Assembly: GCA_951799425.1 (NCBI GenBank)
Contig: OX637402.1
Span: 5,050,001-5,114,000 of the forward strand
Source of the DNA: Ilex aquifolium
Lineage: Eukaryota > Streptophyta > Magnoliopsida > Aquifoliales > Aquifoliaceae
Direction: 5' to 3'
Length of the DNA: 64,000 bases
The position numbers and the translations under genes are program-made. The notes under the pieces are model-generated. The model was not told where the DNA came from. It was given only the letters and a program-made list of their open reading frames with translations, and made no database searches. This document shows positions 45,406 to 55,742 of the stretch, piece after piece; the first letter of the stretch is position 1; each line of letters begins with the position of its first letter.

Positions 45406-46772
45406 ATGTCTGAGGGCACTCTTCATTATCAAAATTTGCCGACAGAATCTTGTGAGTCTGTGAATCAGCCTGAACCGAATTCACCTAGATCAGTAGCAGA
45501 CTCTTGTGAGAGTAATATGACAAATAATGAGAGAAACAGAGAAGTCCCTATGAGAGAGGGGGAAGTGCCTAACATTCGAATTTTGCAGGATTACTTAAAT
45601 CCCACAAGAAATAGTGTCCCCTCTTGTTTTGTATTTCCTGAAAATGCTCCCCTCTTTACTGTAAACCGGGGACAGTGCAGCTATTACCTGTGTTTCATGG
45701 ATTGGATGCAGAAAATCCATATCTGCATATAAAAGATTTTAAGGAAGTGTGTGGAATATTTCAAGACAATTCTAAACTAGCCAAGATGAAAAATTTTCCT
45801 TTCTCTTTAAGGGACAAAGCTAAACAATGACTAAATTCTTTAAAAGCTCTTTCAATACCTAACTGGCAAGCATTGCAAAATGAATTTTTCAGAAAGTTTT
45901 TTCCTCTACACCGCACTAATGCACTTAAAAGGCAAATCATGAATTTTGCGGTTAAAGAAGGAGAAATTTTTTACCAAAGTTGGGAGAGATTCAAAGATCT
46001 GCTCCAATCCTACCCACATCACGCTTTTGAGAATTGGACTTTGGTAGCATTTTTCTATGACTCCTTACCCTCTAGACTACGTCAGTTTGTCGAAATGATG
46101 GCTCAAGGAGAATTTATGGGAAAAAGTCCAGAGGAGGCATTCATTTTTTTTGACACCATATCTGATAGTTCTCAGATGTGGGACTCAGCCTCTCCTACCA
46201 CTATAGAAGCCAGACCATCTACTTCCCAAGGAGGTAAGTATGTCTTGAAAGATGATGATGACCTGAGAGCAAAAATGTCTACTTTGTCTCGAAAGCTTGA
46301 AGCTTTAGAGATGAAGAAGGTCCATCAAGTTGATGTTAGCTCTTCCACAGAACAAGTGTGTGGAATATGTGCGCTAACAGGACACCCTACTGGGGAGTGC
46401 CCTACCATCCCAGCGTTCAAGGAGGTCTTGTTGGAACAAACAAATGCAGTTTCCAACTTCAACAAGCCTTACTCCAACCCATACTCTGAAACTTACAATC
46501 CAGGGTGGCGGAACCACCCGAACTTCAGTTGGAGGAACACACAACCGACGCCCATGAATCAACAACAAAGTTCATACCCACCACCTCATGGACCTCCCGC
46601 ATATCAACCATACCAACCACCACAAAAGAGGAGCCTTGAGGACACACTGAATCAGTTCATGCAAAGCCAAATGAACTATAACAATAATTCTACACAGGTT
46701 TTCACTGATTTCAAAACCCAGACCACTCAATCTTTCGAGGATCTTAAAAGCCACATCCAAAAGTTGACCTAA
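45406..46772 (+). pseudogene. A3 gag
   Basis: Begins MSEGTLHYQNLPTESCESVN. After the first ~90 codons there is a frameshift (about 45665). The capsid then reads LLPVFHGLDAENPYLHIKDF and continues through a TGA at 45828-45830 (where a Trp codon is expected) to NWQALQNEFFRKFFPLHRTN, ERFKDLLQSYPHHAFENWT and RLRQFVEMMAQGEFMGKSPE. The zinc knuckle CGICALTGHPTGEC is at about 46357-46400, followed by NHPNFSWRN, a P/Q-rich tail and SLEDTLNQFMQSQMN. It ends with TAA at 46770-46772, where CAA (Gln) is expected. Gag forms the particle. The stops look like single C-to-T or G-to-A changes. Confidence 0.92.
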
Positions 46773-46775
46773 TCC

Positions 46776-47348
46776 ATGGCCACACATGAGAAGGGCAAGT
46801 TCCCTGCCCAACCAAAGCAACCACAAGGCCAATTCCATGTGGGAAACCCTTCAACCACAGGAAACCCACAAAACCAAGCCCAAGTTGTCACTACACTAAG
46901 AAATGGCAAGGTGATTGACAAGACCATCAGAGACATGCTCATTCCAAAGCCAAAACTTGAGTCAATCCCAGTCAATTCATCATTTGAGCCTGAACCAATT
47001 GAGACTGAACTTGAAGCAGAACCTGAGCCTATGATTGAACAAGAGCCAGAACCTTCTGAGGAAAAAGAGCCTTCATGTTCCATTCCTGCTCCTTTTCTTC
47101 ATAGACTCAAAACCAAACAAAAGTTGAAAAATCAGCCTGAAATTTACGAGCTTTTTAAGCAAGTAAACATCAACATCCCACTTCTGGATGCAATCAAATA
47201 AGTTCCATCTTATGCTAAGTTTCTAAAAGACTTATGCACAGTCAAGAGAAGCCAAAATGTCCAAAAAAGAGCTTTCCTTACAGAACAAGCCAATGCCCTT
47301 CTTCAACACAAAACCCTTCCAAAATACAAAGACCCAGGGTGTCCGACT
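46776..47348 (+). pseudogene. A3 Gag-Pol linker
   Basis: The segment continues gag in the same frame: TTLRNGKVIDKTIRDMLIPK, then an unusual run of Glu-Pro repeats (EPEPIETELEAEPEPMIEQE), then IPAPFLHRLKTKQKLKNQPE and YELFKQVNINIPLLDAIK. TAA at 47199-47201 replaces an expected Gln codon. AKFLKDLCTVKRSQ and KRAFLTEQANALLQ follow, leading into the protease. It links capsid to enzymes and is released by the protease. Confidence 0.85.
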
Positions 47349-49574
47349 GTGTCGTGTGTTATTGGAAACTTCAGAATTGAACAAGCACTGTTAGACCTTG
47401 GAACCAGTGTTAATTTGCTACCCTACTCTGTCTACCAACAGTTGGCTCTGGGTGAACTCAAACCCACTTGTGTCACACTCCAGTTGTCCGACAGATCTGT
47501 CAAAATCCCTAGAGGCATTGTTGAAGATGTACTTGTCCAAGTGGACAACTTTGTCTTCCCTGTTGACTTCATTGTTCTGGATACTCAGCCAGCAATACAT
47601 TCGGAGAACCAAATTCCCGTCATTCTTGGTCGACCTTTCCTAGCAACTTCCAATGCACTAATCAATTGCAGGAATGGAGTCATGAAATTAACTTTTGGGA
47701 ATATGACTCTCGAGCTGAAAATTTTCAATATTGCTAAGCACCCAGAAGAAGACAAGGAAGAAGGGGAAATAAACTCCATTGAATCTTTGATACAAGAACA
47801 TCTGAATGACACATTCTGTGAGAACCCTACTGAATCTTCTCTGCTAGAGTTTATCTCATCTAAAACAACAGATGATGGCCCAAATCCACAAAGTTGCCCT
47901 ACTCATGCTGTTGAGACATGGGCCCCCAAATTCGAAGAGATTTCACTGAGTGGCACAAAGCCACTCTCATCAAGCATCAAGCCACCAAAGCCTGAATTGA
48001 AACCTCTCCCATATGACCTCAAATATACATTCTTAGGAGAGGATGATTCATACACAGTGGTAATTTCATCTAAGCTCACAGACTTGCAAGAGTCTAAACT
48101 GATTGAAGTACTTCAAAGCCATAAAAGCACCATTGGGTGGACCATCGCTGACTTGAAAGGTATAAGCCTGTTAATCTGTAATCATGCTATATACCTTGAA
48201 GAGGATTCAAAACCCTCTCGTCAAATGCAGCGACGACTAAACCCTCACATGAAGGAAGTTGTGAGAACAGAGGTACTCAAGCTCTTAGATGCAGGGATAA
48301 TCTTCCCCATCTCTGATTGCAAGTGGGTTAGTCCAACCCAAGTTGTGCCAAAGAAATCTGGGGTCACAGTGGTAAAAAATGATGCAAATGAACTAGTACC
48401 AACTCGAGTTGTCACAGGATGGCGAATGTGTATTGACTATCGAAAACTCAATTTGGTCACTAGAAAATATCATTTTCCTCTTCCATTTCTTGACCAAGTC
48501 CTAGAAAGAATTACAGGCCACGCATTCTACTGTTTCCTAGATGGGTATTCTGGGTACAATCAAATTGAGATAACACTAAATGATCAGGAGAAAAAAACAT
48601 TCACATGCCCCTTTGGCACATTTGCATTCAAAAGGATGTCATTTGGACTTTGTAACGCTCCTGCAACATTCCAAAGATGCATGTTAAGCTTGTTCAGTGA
48701 CATGGTGGAAATTTTTTTGGAAGTATTCATGGATGACTTCTCTGTATATGGTGATTCCCTTGATTTGTGTCTGGCCAACCTAGAAAAGGTGTTGATAAGG
48801 TGTAAAGAAGCCAATTTAGTGCTCAATTTGAAAAAATGTCATTTCATGGTAACACAAGGCATTGTCTTAGGTCACATTGTATCGTCTGAGGACATGAAAG
48901 TTGACAAGGCAAAAATAGATCTGATTGGAAATTTGCCCGCCCCTAAGACTATAAAGGATGTCCGATCATTCCTAGGACATGCAGGTTTTTACAGAAGATT
49001 CATAAAAGATTTCAGTACCATAGTCAAACCCACGTGTCATCTTCTGAGTCAGGACGTGATTTTTGTGTGGAATGAAGCATGCCAGAAAGCTTTTGAAAAG
49101 CTTAAAGGTATGTTAATTTCTGCTCCAATAATGCAACCCCCTGACTGGACTCTACCATTTGAACTAATGTGTGATGCAAGTGATTATGCTGTAGGTGCTG
49201 TGTTGGGACAAAGAAAGGATAAGAAATCACATGTGATTTACTATGCAAGTAAAACTTTGAATGACGCTCATATGAATTATTCAACGACTGAAAAAGAATT
49301 GTTTGCTGTAGTTTTTGCTCTGAAAAAATTCCGTTCTTATCTTGTTGGTTCTTCTGTTACTGTATTCACTGATCATGCAGCCCTAAAATTCTTGCTCACA
49401 AAGAAGGATGTCAAGCCAAGGCTCTTGAGATGGATACTCTTGCTCCAAGAGTTTGATTTGATCATTAAAGACAAAAAGGGTGTCGAGAATGTGGTGGCAG
49501 ATCATCTGTCCAGATTAACATATGAATTTCGTGAAAATAGATTGCCAATCAATGAGAAATTTCCCGATGAATAA
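47349..49574 (+). CDS. A3 protease, reverse transcriptase and RNase H (741-codon open segment)
   Basis: A long uninterrupted piece of Athila pol. Protease is at residues ~10-130, with ALLDLGTSVNLLPYSVY (DLG active site) and RGIVEDVLVQVDNFVFPVDF. A 100-residue acidic spacer follows. RT is at ~240-590: STIGWTIADLKGISLLICNH, GWRMCIDYRKLNLVTRKYHF, FLDGYSGYNQIEITLNDQEK, SFGLCNAPATFQRC and the catalytic VFMDDFSVYGDS (FMDD at ~460-463). RNase H is at ~600-720, with ELMCDASDYAVGAVLGQR, STTEKELFAVVFALKKF, VTVFTDHAALKFLL and NVVADHLSRL. All key residues seem present. The open frame's first Met is internal to the protease; the real product was a Gag-Pol polyprotein. It stops at TAA 49572-49574 before integrase. 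Confidence 0.93.
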   Translation: MSCVIGNFRIEQALLDLGTSVNLLPYSVYQQLALGELKPTCVTLQLSDRSVKIPRGIVEDVLVQVDNFVFPVDFIVLDTQPAIHSENQIPVILGRPFLATSNALINCRNGVMKLTFGNMTLELKIFNIAKHPEEDKEEGEINSIESLIQEHLNDTFCENPTESSLLEFISSKTTDDGPNPQSCPTHAVETWAPKFEEISLSGTKPLSSSIKPPKPELKPLPYDLKYTFLGEDDSYTVVISSKLTDLQESKLIEVLQSHKSTIGWTIADLKGISLLICNHAIYLEEDSKPSRQMQRRLNPHMKEVVRTEVLKLLDAGIIFPISDCKWVSPTQVVPKKSGVTVVKNDANELVPTRVVTGWRMCIDYRKLNLVTRKYHFPLPFLDQVLERITGHAFYCFLDGYSGYNQIEITLNDQEKKTFTCPFGTFAFKRMSFGLCNAPATFQRCMLSLFSDMVEIFLEVFMDDFSVYGDSLDLCLANLEKVLIRCKEANLVLNLKKCHFMVTQGIVLGHIVSSEDMKVDKAKIDLIGNLPAPKTIKDVRSFLGHAGFYRRFIKDFSTIVKPTCHLLSQDVIFVWNEACQKAFEKLKGMLISAPIMQPPDWTLPFELMCDASDYAVGAVLGQRKDKKSHVIYYASKTLNDAHMNYSTTEKELFAVVFALKKFRSYLVGSSVTVFTDHAALKFLLTKKDVKPRLLRWILLLQEFDLIIKDKKGVENVVADHLSRLTYEFRENRLPINEKFPDE

Positions 49575-50860
49575 CTGTTCATGATTGATAAGACACCATG
49601 GTACGCTGACATTGCTAACTTTCTTGCTACTGGTACGTTCCCCCCGTCCTTTACCATGATGGACAAAAGAAATTTATGAGGGAGGTTCGTAACTTCGTTT
49701 GGGAAGATCCCTGTGTATTTAAGTACTTTAAGGATCAAATCATAAGGCGTTGCATCCCCGCTCATGAAAGCAGCCAGATAATAACATTTTGTCATTCTGA
49801 AGCATGCGGTGGCCATTTTTCATCAAGGAAAACCGCTGCAAAAATATTGCAGTATGGATTTTACTGGCTCACGTTTTTCAAAGATGTCCATGCCTTTTGT
49901 TTAACTTGCGATAGATGCCAAAGGTTGGGAAGCATTTCTAAAAGAAACATGATGCCCTTAAACCCCATTCTGGTGATTGAAATTTTTGACTGTTGGGGCA
50001 TCGATTTTATGGGACCGTTTCCCCTTTCCTTTGGCTATCTATACATTTTAGTGGCCGTAGACTATGTGTCAAAATGGGTTGAAGCAATTTCATGCCGAAA
50101 TAATGATCACCGAATAGTGATCAAGTTTTTAAAAGAAAATATTTTGTCCCGGTTTGAAATTTTGAAATCAATCATAAGAGATGGGGGTGCTCATTTTTGC
50201 AATCGTCACTTTTGGAATTTGATGAAAAAATACTTGATCTTTCACAAAATTGCAACTCCTTATCACCCACAGACCAGTGGACAGGCTGAACTAGCTAATC
50301 GGGAGATCAAATTAATTTTAGAAAAAATGGTAAATCCAGACCGTAAATATTGGTCGTGAAGACTCACTGATGCACTCCGGGCATACCGCACTGCTTTTAA
50401 AACAATTTTGGGCATGTCTCCTTATCGATTAGTCTATGGAAAGCCGTGTCACCTACCTGTGGAATTGGAACATAGGGCATACTGGGCCATTAAAGCAATG
50501 AACGTTGACCTGGACAAGGCAGGACTAGCAAGGAAACTTCAGATAAATGAATTGGAGGAATTGAGAAATGAAGCATATGAGAATGCTAAGATTGCTAAAA
50601 CCAGGATGAAAATTTTTCATGGCAAGAACATTGTGCGGAAATTTTTTGAGCCTTCTCAAAAAGTCCTGTAATTTAATTCAAGACTCCGCCTCTTTCCTGG
50701 TAAGTTAAAGTCAAGATGGACTGGACCTTACGTTGTCAAAAAGGTGTTTGGACATGGAGCAGTTGAAGTGGAAAACCCATCGAACGGTAATATCTTTACT
50801 GTTAATGGTCAGCGGTTGAAACCATTTTTGGAGGACTTTGTTAAAAATGTTGAAACCATT
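49575..50860 (+). pseudogene. A3 integrase
   Basis: After the [23 protein letters not shown] leads through a frame change to the integrase zinc domain. The open part 49676-50359 has [20 protein letters not shown] and CLTCDRCQR (HHCC), [13 protein letters not shown] (first D), [15 protein letters not shown] (second D) and [20 protein letters not shown] (E). TGA at 50357-50359 interrupts before [20 protein letters not shown] and [24 protein letters not shown] at 50669-50671 precedes the C-terminal KSRWTGPYVVKKVFGHGAVE and NGNIFTVNGQRLKPFLEDF. The catalytic triad is intact; the protein is broken by two stops and a shift. Confidence 0.92.
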
Positions 50861-52246
50861 CTTTTAATGGAACTAGAATACTCCTCCGAGATTCATGCCT
50901 ACCGACACTCAATTGGATCAGGTCAGGAAAAATCTAACCCAACCCGACCCGCTGGGGCGCCTTTATAAGGCCCCCAATCTTTTTCCCAGCCGCCGCTGTT
51001 GCCCCCCCCCCCCCCCCTTTTCTTCTTCTTCTTCTTCCTTTTCTTCTTCGTTTTTCTCTGTTGTCTAATAAACGACCCATCCCCTGCAAACCAATGACTA
51101 CACACTCTACAAACACAATCTTTTGCTTCATGCTTTGCATTTTAATCTTACATTTGCTCATGGGTGTTCTTCTCTTGTTCGCACTCGCACACAAAGATTT
51201 TCAGCCTACCCGAAACCCAGATCTGCGCAAAGATGAGTAATTTGTGTATTTTTATTTGTAGGTTTCGGCAGATGAACAGATCTCTACCTTTCATCCTCAT
51301 CTCCAAGATCCGTAAACTGGTAAATTCGAAACATTGGGGACAATGTTCTGTTTAGGTTGGGGGGTGAGAACTACAGTTCATATTTGCCACCATGTGCCCG
51401 TAAATTTTTAAATTTTTTGTTGTTGTTTTTGTTGTTGTTGTTGTTATTGTTCTGATCATATTATGTACCTTGCCTTGTATAAATTGATGATTATGTCTGT
51501 GAGTCAGCTTCAATCGTCTTTGTGACTGGCAGACGTTAAATAACCAGATAGTGAGTCTTAAATCTTAGAAAGCATGGATGTTAAACTTTTTTGGTTTAGT
51601 CTGGGAGTTCTACGCACTTTTCCATCTGATGTGTATACTGTGATCATGAGAAAAGCAAGACTGGTAAGGAATGCCGAAATCTGAGAAAAACAAGTGCAAC
51701 CCCTCTATGGCAGAAGCACCTTTGCTAAATGTCGTCGTGCCAAAAGACTTGGTGCTTGTAAATAGTGTGGCAGAGTCTTTCACGAGAAAAGATATAACCA
51801 GTATTTTGAACCAATTTTCGGTCGCGCACTCGATCGATTAGACTGGATAGTGAATGGGCTGAGTAAGGATTACCCAAATACGCCATGCTATTCTGGTACT
51901 TTGCTTAACCGGTTTGTGAGAGAGGAAATTGGGAGAGTCACTGGTTGTTCGAACTACACAGACACAGAGGGAGGCTCGGATTAGATTATTTTCTGTAGAA
52001 AATTGTACTTTTGTTGGGATGAAAGCCAAAGGTCCGAATTTTTTGTAAAAAGTCTAAAAATCTTCTTGTACAAACTCTTTTGACTGAAATGAAAATATGG
52101 GTCGAGTAAGGAATGTCCCAGAATACCAACCTAAAGCGTGGGTAGGGACTTATCCTGAGACGCCATGAATTTTAGTTCAAACTTGTATATATAGCCCTCT
52201 TTTATTGTGTACATAAATTTGCATAGAAATTTTTTGTTTTTGATTC
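50861..52246 (+). other. A3 spacer between integrase and ORF3, with internal polypurine tract
   Basis: No coding is recognised. It holds a 17-C run (51002-51018) followed by CT/TTC-rich sequence, an internal polypurine-like tract (51351-51366), and a TTG-rich stretch near 51420. Small frames here come from low-complexity sequence. Confidence 0.7.
51351..51366 (+). promoter_or_regulatory. Internal polypurine-tract-like sequence in A3
   Basis: TTTAGGTTGGGGGGTG, almost identical to the terminal TTTAGGTTGGGGGTG at 55728-55742 that abuts the 3' LTR. CATTGGGGACAATGTTC lies just before it. It sits after integrase and before ORF3. Confidence 0.7.
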
Positions 52247-52248
52247 AA

Positions 52249-52512
52249 CGTTCGAACGCCAAGTGACGTTCGAACGTCATCTGCTTGCAGTACTCAACCT
52301 CTGATGAAGCTTCTGATGGAACTCAAAAGTACTGGGAGCTCAGCACGTTCGAACGCCAATAGACCGTTCGAACGCCAATAGAACGTTCGAACGAGAAGAA
52401 CTTACAACACTTTGGTCTCTGACAGAACTCAAAAGTACTGGGAGCTCACCACGTTCGAACGATCTTTTAAAAATCTTTCTACACATGTTCGAACACCAAT
52501 TACGTTCGAACG
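52249..52512 (+). promoter_or_regulatory. CGTTCGAACG box cluster upstream of A3 ORF3
   Basis: Seven perfect CGTTCGAACG palindromes at 52249, 52267, 52346, 52365, 52384, 52452 and 52503, plus one mutated (about 52487). The first two are paired with an 8-bp spacer CCAAGTGA. The block ACTCAAAAGTACTGGGAGCT occurs twice (52322 and 52428). A TATA box follows 14 bp after the last box. The same boxes are in the A3 LTR promoter. Confidence 0.8.
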
Positions 52513-52525
52513 TCACGACTCAGGC

Positions 52526-52533
52526 TATAAAAA
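52526..52533 (+). promoter_or_regulatory. Putative internal promoter TATA box for ORF3
   Basis: GGCTATAAAAACC, about 200 bp upstream of the ORF3 start codon, leaving a C-rich, AT-poor leader of about 170 nt without an upstream ATG that I could find. It lies directly downstream of the box cluster. Confidence 0.6.
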
Positions 52534-52734
52534 CCTAATTCATCTTCTTCAGTTCAAAACCCCCCAAAACCCCCAAACCCTCGGTAACCCTTCATTACCC
52601 AGACCTCAAAACATCCCTCATTCCCCATTTCTACCTTAAATCAACCCCCCAAGACCATTCCGACATCAAAAATCTCCATTTTCACCAAGAAATTCAAGAT
52701 TTCCAAACCCAAAAACCTCCAAAACCGAAACACC

Positions 52735-53850
52735 ATGCCTCCAAAGGTTAAGCTACCGGCCAGGCGTACTCCACCACAGGAACCCAACATGGTGGAGGAA
52801 GTCATCGAAATGAGAGAAGGGAGGCCACCCATTACGCGAAGGTATGACAAGACCCGATTCCCTACGGCTCTAAAAGCTAACAAGTATGAGAATTTCTACC
52901 AAAACCATGCTGTAGTTTGTGAGCGTGATGTAGTGTTAACTGATTTTGCTGAGTTGGGAATATTTACAGAGATGGAGAGGAGAGGTTGGGTACTGTACTT
53001 GCGAAACGGCGGAGAGGCCGTGATTGACTTGGTGCGGGAGTTTTACTCCAACGCCGAAATAGTCAATGGGGCACTAAAGAGCTATGTGAGGGGAATCCAC
53101 ATTGATGTGGATGAAGACTATATTCAGGGGATAAGGCAAGAAGTGCCTCGGGTACCAAGTCTCATCTATCCCCCGAGAAAGAATGTGGCGATGAATGTTG
53201 TGGGGAAAGAGCTAACGGGGGTGTCTGACTTTTCTTGGACTGGAAAGAGATTTTTTAGACAAGGGGAGCTCATTGAAAAATACAAAATGTTAAATTTGAT
53301 TGCAGTGTCGAATTTTGCTCCGATAGGAAGAAAAAATGAAATCCTCCTTGACACGGCCCGGTTGCTTTACGCACTTGGGAAGGGCCAAAGCATCGACCTC
53401 CCCTCCCTAGTTTTGACGGAAATGACGAAAGGGTGTGATGTGAAACGGAATTCACTTCCCTTCGGCACCCTAGTGACTGAAATATGCAAGGATCATGGGG
53501 TTAGGGTAAGGCCTGAAATGGAAATTCAAAAGCCAATGGGGCCACTGAACAAGGCATCCTTTAGGAGGAGCCAAGGTCATAGTAGCAGCCCAGCGGCCAG
53601 ACAGAAGGTACCCCTTACCCATGGAGTTGACGAGGTGCAAGAGGAGCTCGATGCGGAGGAGGAGAGAGAAATGGAGGAAGAGAGAGAGCAGCCCCAGGAG
53701 GCAGGCCCCAACACCAGCACTCGTAGATCACTGAGAGACATCATGCTTGGCATCAAGACCAAGCAAGCTGAGATTCTCCGACAGCAGGAGGAGATTCTCA
53801 GCTACCTGAGGGGTGGAGCTGGTGGAGCTGGTAGAGCTGGAGGAGAGTGA
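52735..53850 (+). CDS. A3 ORF3, 371-aa protein in the env-like position
   Basis: An intact frame (ATG in ACACCATGCC) follows its own TATA box. The N-terminus is basic and proline-rich (MPPKVKLPARRTPPQEP). A globular part at residues ~35-260 contains TALKANKYENFYQNHAVVCE, LVREFYSNAE, KSYVRGIHIDVDEDYIQGI and RKNEILLDTARLLYALGKGQ. I recall this as the 'putative plant transposon protein' family carried by many plant gypsy elements. A Glu-rich stretch (~300-325) is followed by a Gln/Glu helix (KTKQAEILRQQEEILSYLRG) and a Gly/Ala tail. No signal peptide or membrane segment is seen, so it is not a classical envelope protein. Function is unknown. It is the only full-length element gene in the window. 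Confidence 0.85.
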   Translation: MPPKVKLPARRTPPQEPNMVEEVIEMREGRPPITRRYDKTRFPTALKANKYENFYQNHAVVCERDVVLTDFAELGIFTEMERRGWVLYLRNGGEAVIDLVREFYSNAEIVNGALKSYVRGIHIDVDEDYIQGIRQEVPRVPSLIYPPRKNVAMNVVGKELTGVSDFSWTGKRFFRQGELIEKYKMLNLIAVSNFAPIGRKNEILLDTARLLYALGKGQSIDLPSLVLTEMTKGCDVKRNSLPFGTLVTEICKDHGVRVRPEMEIQKPMGPLNKASFRRSQGHSSSPAARQKVPLTHGVDEVQEELDAEEEREMEEEREQPQEAGPNTSTRRSLRDIMLGIKTKQAEILRQQEEILSYLRGGAGGAGRAGGE

Positions 53851-55727
53851 GGAGGAGATATTTCTGTACTTGATTGTGGTTTTGTGTGATTGTTTTAGTT
53901 TGTTGTGAATGATTGTTTCTTCTTTTGTGAGTTGTTGTGGATGTTTAAAAGTTTTTATATGTTTTTGTTACTGTTTTGGTTGGATGAATTGAATCCTTGG
54001 TGTTTGTATTAAACAATCATATCTTGTGAAATGAATGGTTCAGTTTATCAATTTTATCTTTGTAAATACATGTGTAGATTTAGTATAATATTGCTATTTG
54101 ATGATGAATGATGGAACAAATGTGGATGCTAAGACTGTTTGTTAAAGTAACTAATCACACAATCGGTTTGACACATAACTTAGCAATCTAAACTTAAAAC
54201 CACATTTCTTGGAAAACTGGTATTTTCTCTATGCTTAAATTGTCAAAAGTATATTGGTATTTGCTATTCCTAAGGTACAAGATGACCAAGTTCGAGAAAA
54301 GGAACTGATATATAACCGACATTCCACGAGAAACCTGACATAACCAGTGGAGATGACAAAGATTACCATGGTAAGTTTTGAGCCTTGCTATACTTTTGAG
54401 AGACAATCAACATTTGCTCAAGTAAGGTCTTTCACTCTCATTTTTTGAATAATCTCATTAACCTTGATTTGATTGACGCAACTAAAAGTAATCTATTGAC
54501 ATATCCCACAGGGAACATTCGCATACGACACATACATGTGCACATACTTGAGAAATGATCTTAGGTCATCTTTGATTTAATTTTGAGCCTTAGCCATTTC
54601 TTTTACAAAATTATATCCCTAGTTAGCCATGCTTGAGCCATCAATGTATGATCTCTTCTTCGATAAACCCATATGATAACCGAGCCACAAGAGAATATAC
54701 TTGACATACCCTTGCTATCTAATTTTCTTACACCCTCTTATAAATCAATATGATATAGAAAAGCAAGAGTAACAGGAAAAAAAAAACAAAACAAAACAAG
54801 AAGATGGTGGCTACTTTTTAAAGAAAGAAAAGTCGGTGAAAAACAACCGAAAAAAAGACAGAAAAACAGGGAATTGCCAAGAAAGTGAAAAATGAGAAAA
54901 ATGAAAGAAAGAAATACCACTGCTAGGCAAAAGATCGGAAAGCTAGAGAGAGGTGTGCTACATTACATAATGAAAAGATAGCTTTTTGAATACCATTGAC
55001 GTCATTTCGTTAGCCACTGACCTCTGGCCACATTACAACCTATAAAAAGCCCTAATTGATCTCAAGCCTGATGAATGTGTATGTCGTCGACTACAAGTGG
55101 GGTAAGTTAATTAGTATTTCTTTATTGCATCAATATTCCTCCATGAGATTATGCCAAAACATGATTAGTTTATTTCCTTAAACTTCACTCTTTTACTAAT
55201 TGTGCATGTGATTTTTCGATTGGTCATCTTCTAATCACATGCCCCTTGAGAGATAAGTCACTATATTCGGAGCGAATTTTTGCTGAGAGCACTCTAAGAA
55301 AGGTTGTGAAATCGAAGCTATCCATGGAAGGTGGTAAAGTGGAATGTGAGTTATATAACAATTCTTGTTTCTAAGATGACCTATTTTACTACCTAGGGAA
55401 TTCCAAATGCCAATATGACTGATGCTAATTTTTGCATAGAATCAATACCTATGAAAGAGGAGCAAGCAGGATATAAGTCGAAATTGAGGGTTGGGTGTCC
55501 CAACGACTATGATGCTAATTTACTTTAACCAGCAATCCCACATGCACATCTGTTTGACTGAAGTTTGTGGGTAACTTCACTGAAAACCCTCACGAGACAA
55601 CACTCGTCCGCTAGGGTAAACCTAGGGGTTCAACGGCTTATTGCATAAGCTAAATGCAACCGGATGACCTACGAAAATGGCATTAGAAATAGATTTTCAA
55701 TTAATGTATTACTAGAGACTAGCAATA
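53851..55727 (+). other. A3 3' non-coding region
   Basis: No coding is recognised. It contains an A-rich purine stretch (54775-54915), and a perfect TGACGTCA (54997-55004) 36 bp upstream of a TATA-like TATAAAAA (55041-55048). A GGTAAGT splice-donor-like sequence follows at about 55100. Sequence near 55560-55640 has the CACGAGACAACACTCGTCCG block. Regulatory meaning is unproven. Confidence 0.6.
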
Positions 55728-55742
55728 TTTAGGTTGGGGGTG
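55728..55742 (+). promoter_or_regulatory. Terminal polypurine tract of A3
   Basis: TTTAGGTTGGGGGTG directly before the 3' LTR start TGATTAGT. It is the plus-strand primer site. Confidence 0.85.

Noticed and set aside
50923..51194. Minus-strand Lys/Arg/Gly-rich frames
   Set aside because: They read through the C-run and CT-rich tract of A3 and are low-complexity artefacts.
52735..53850. ORF3 as a viral envelope glycoprotein
   Set aside because: No signal peptide, transmembrane helix or cysteine pattern. Only its position after integrase is env-like.
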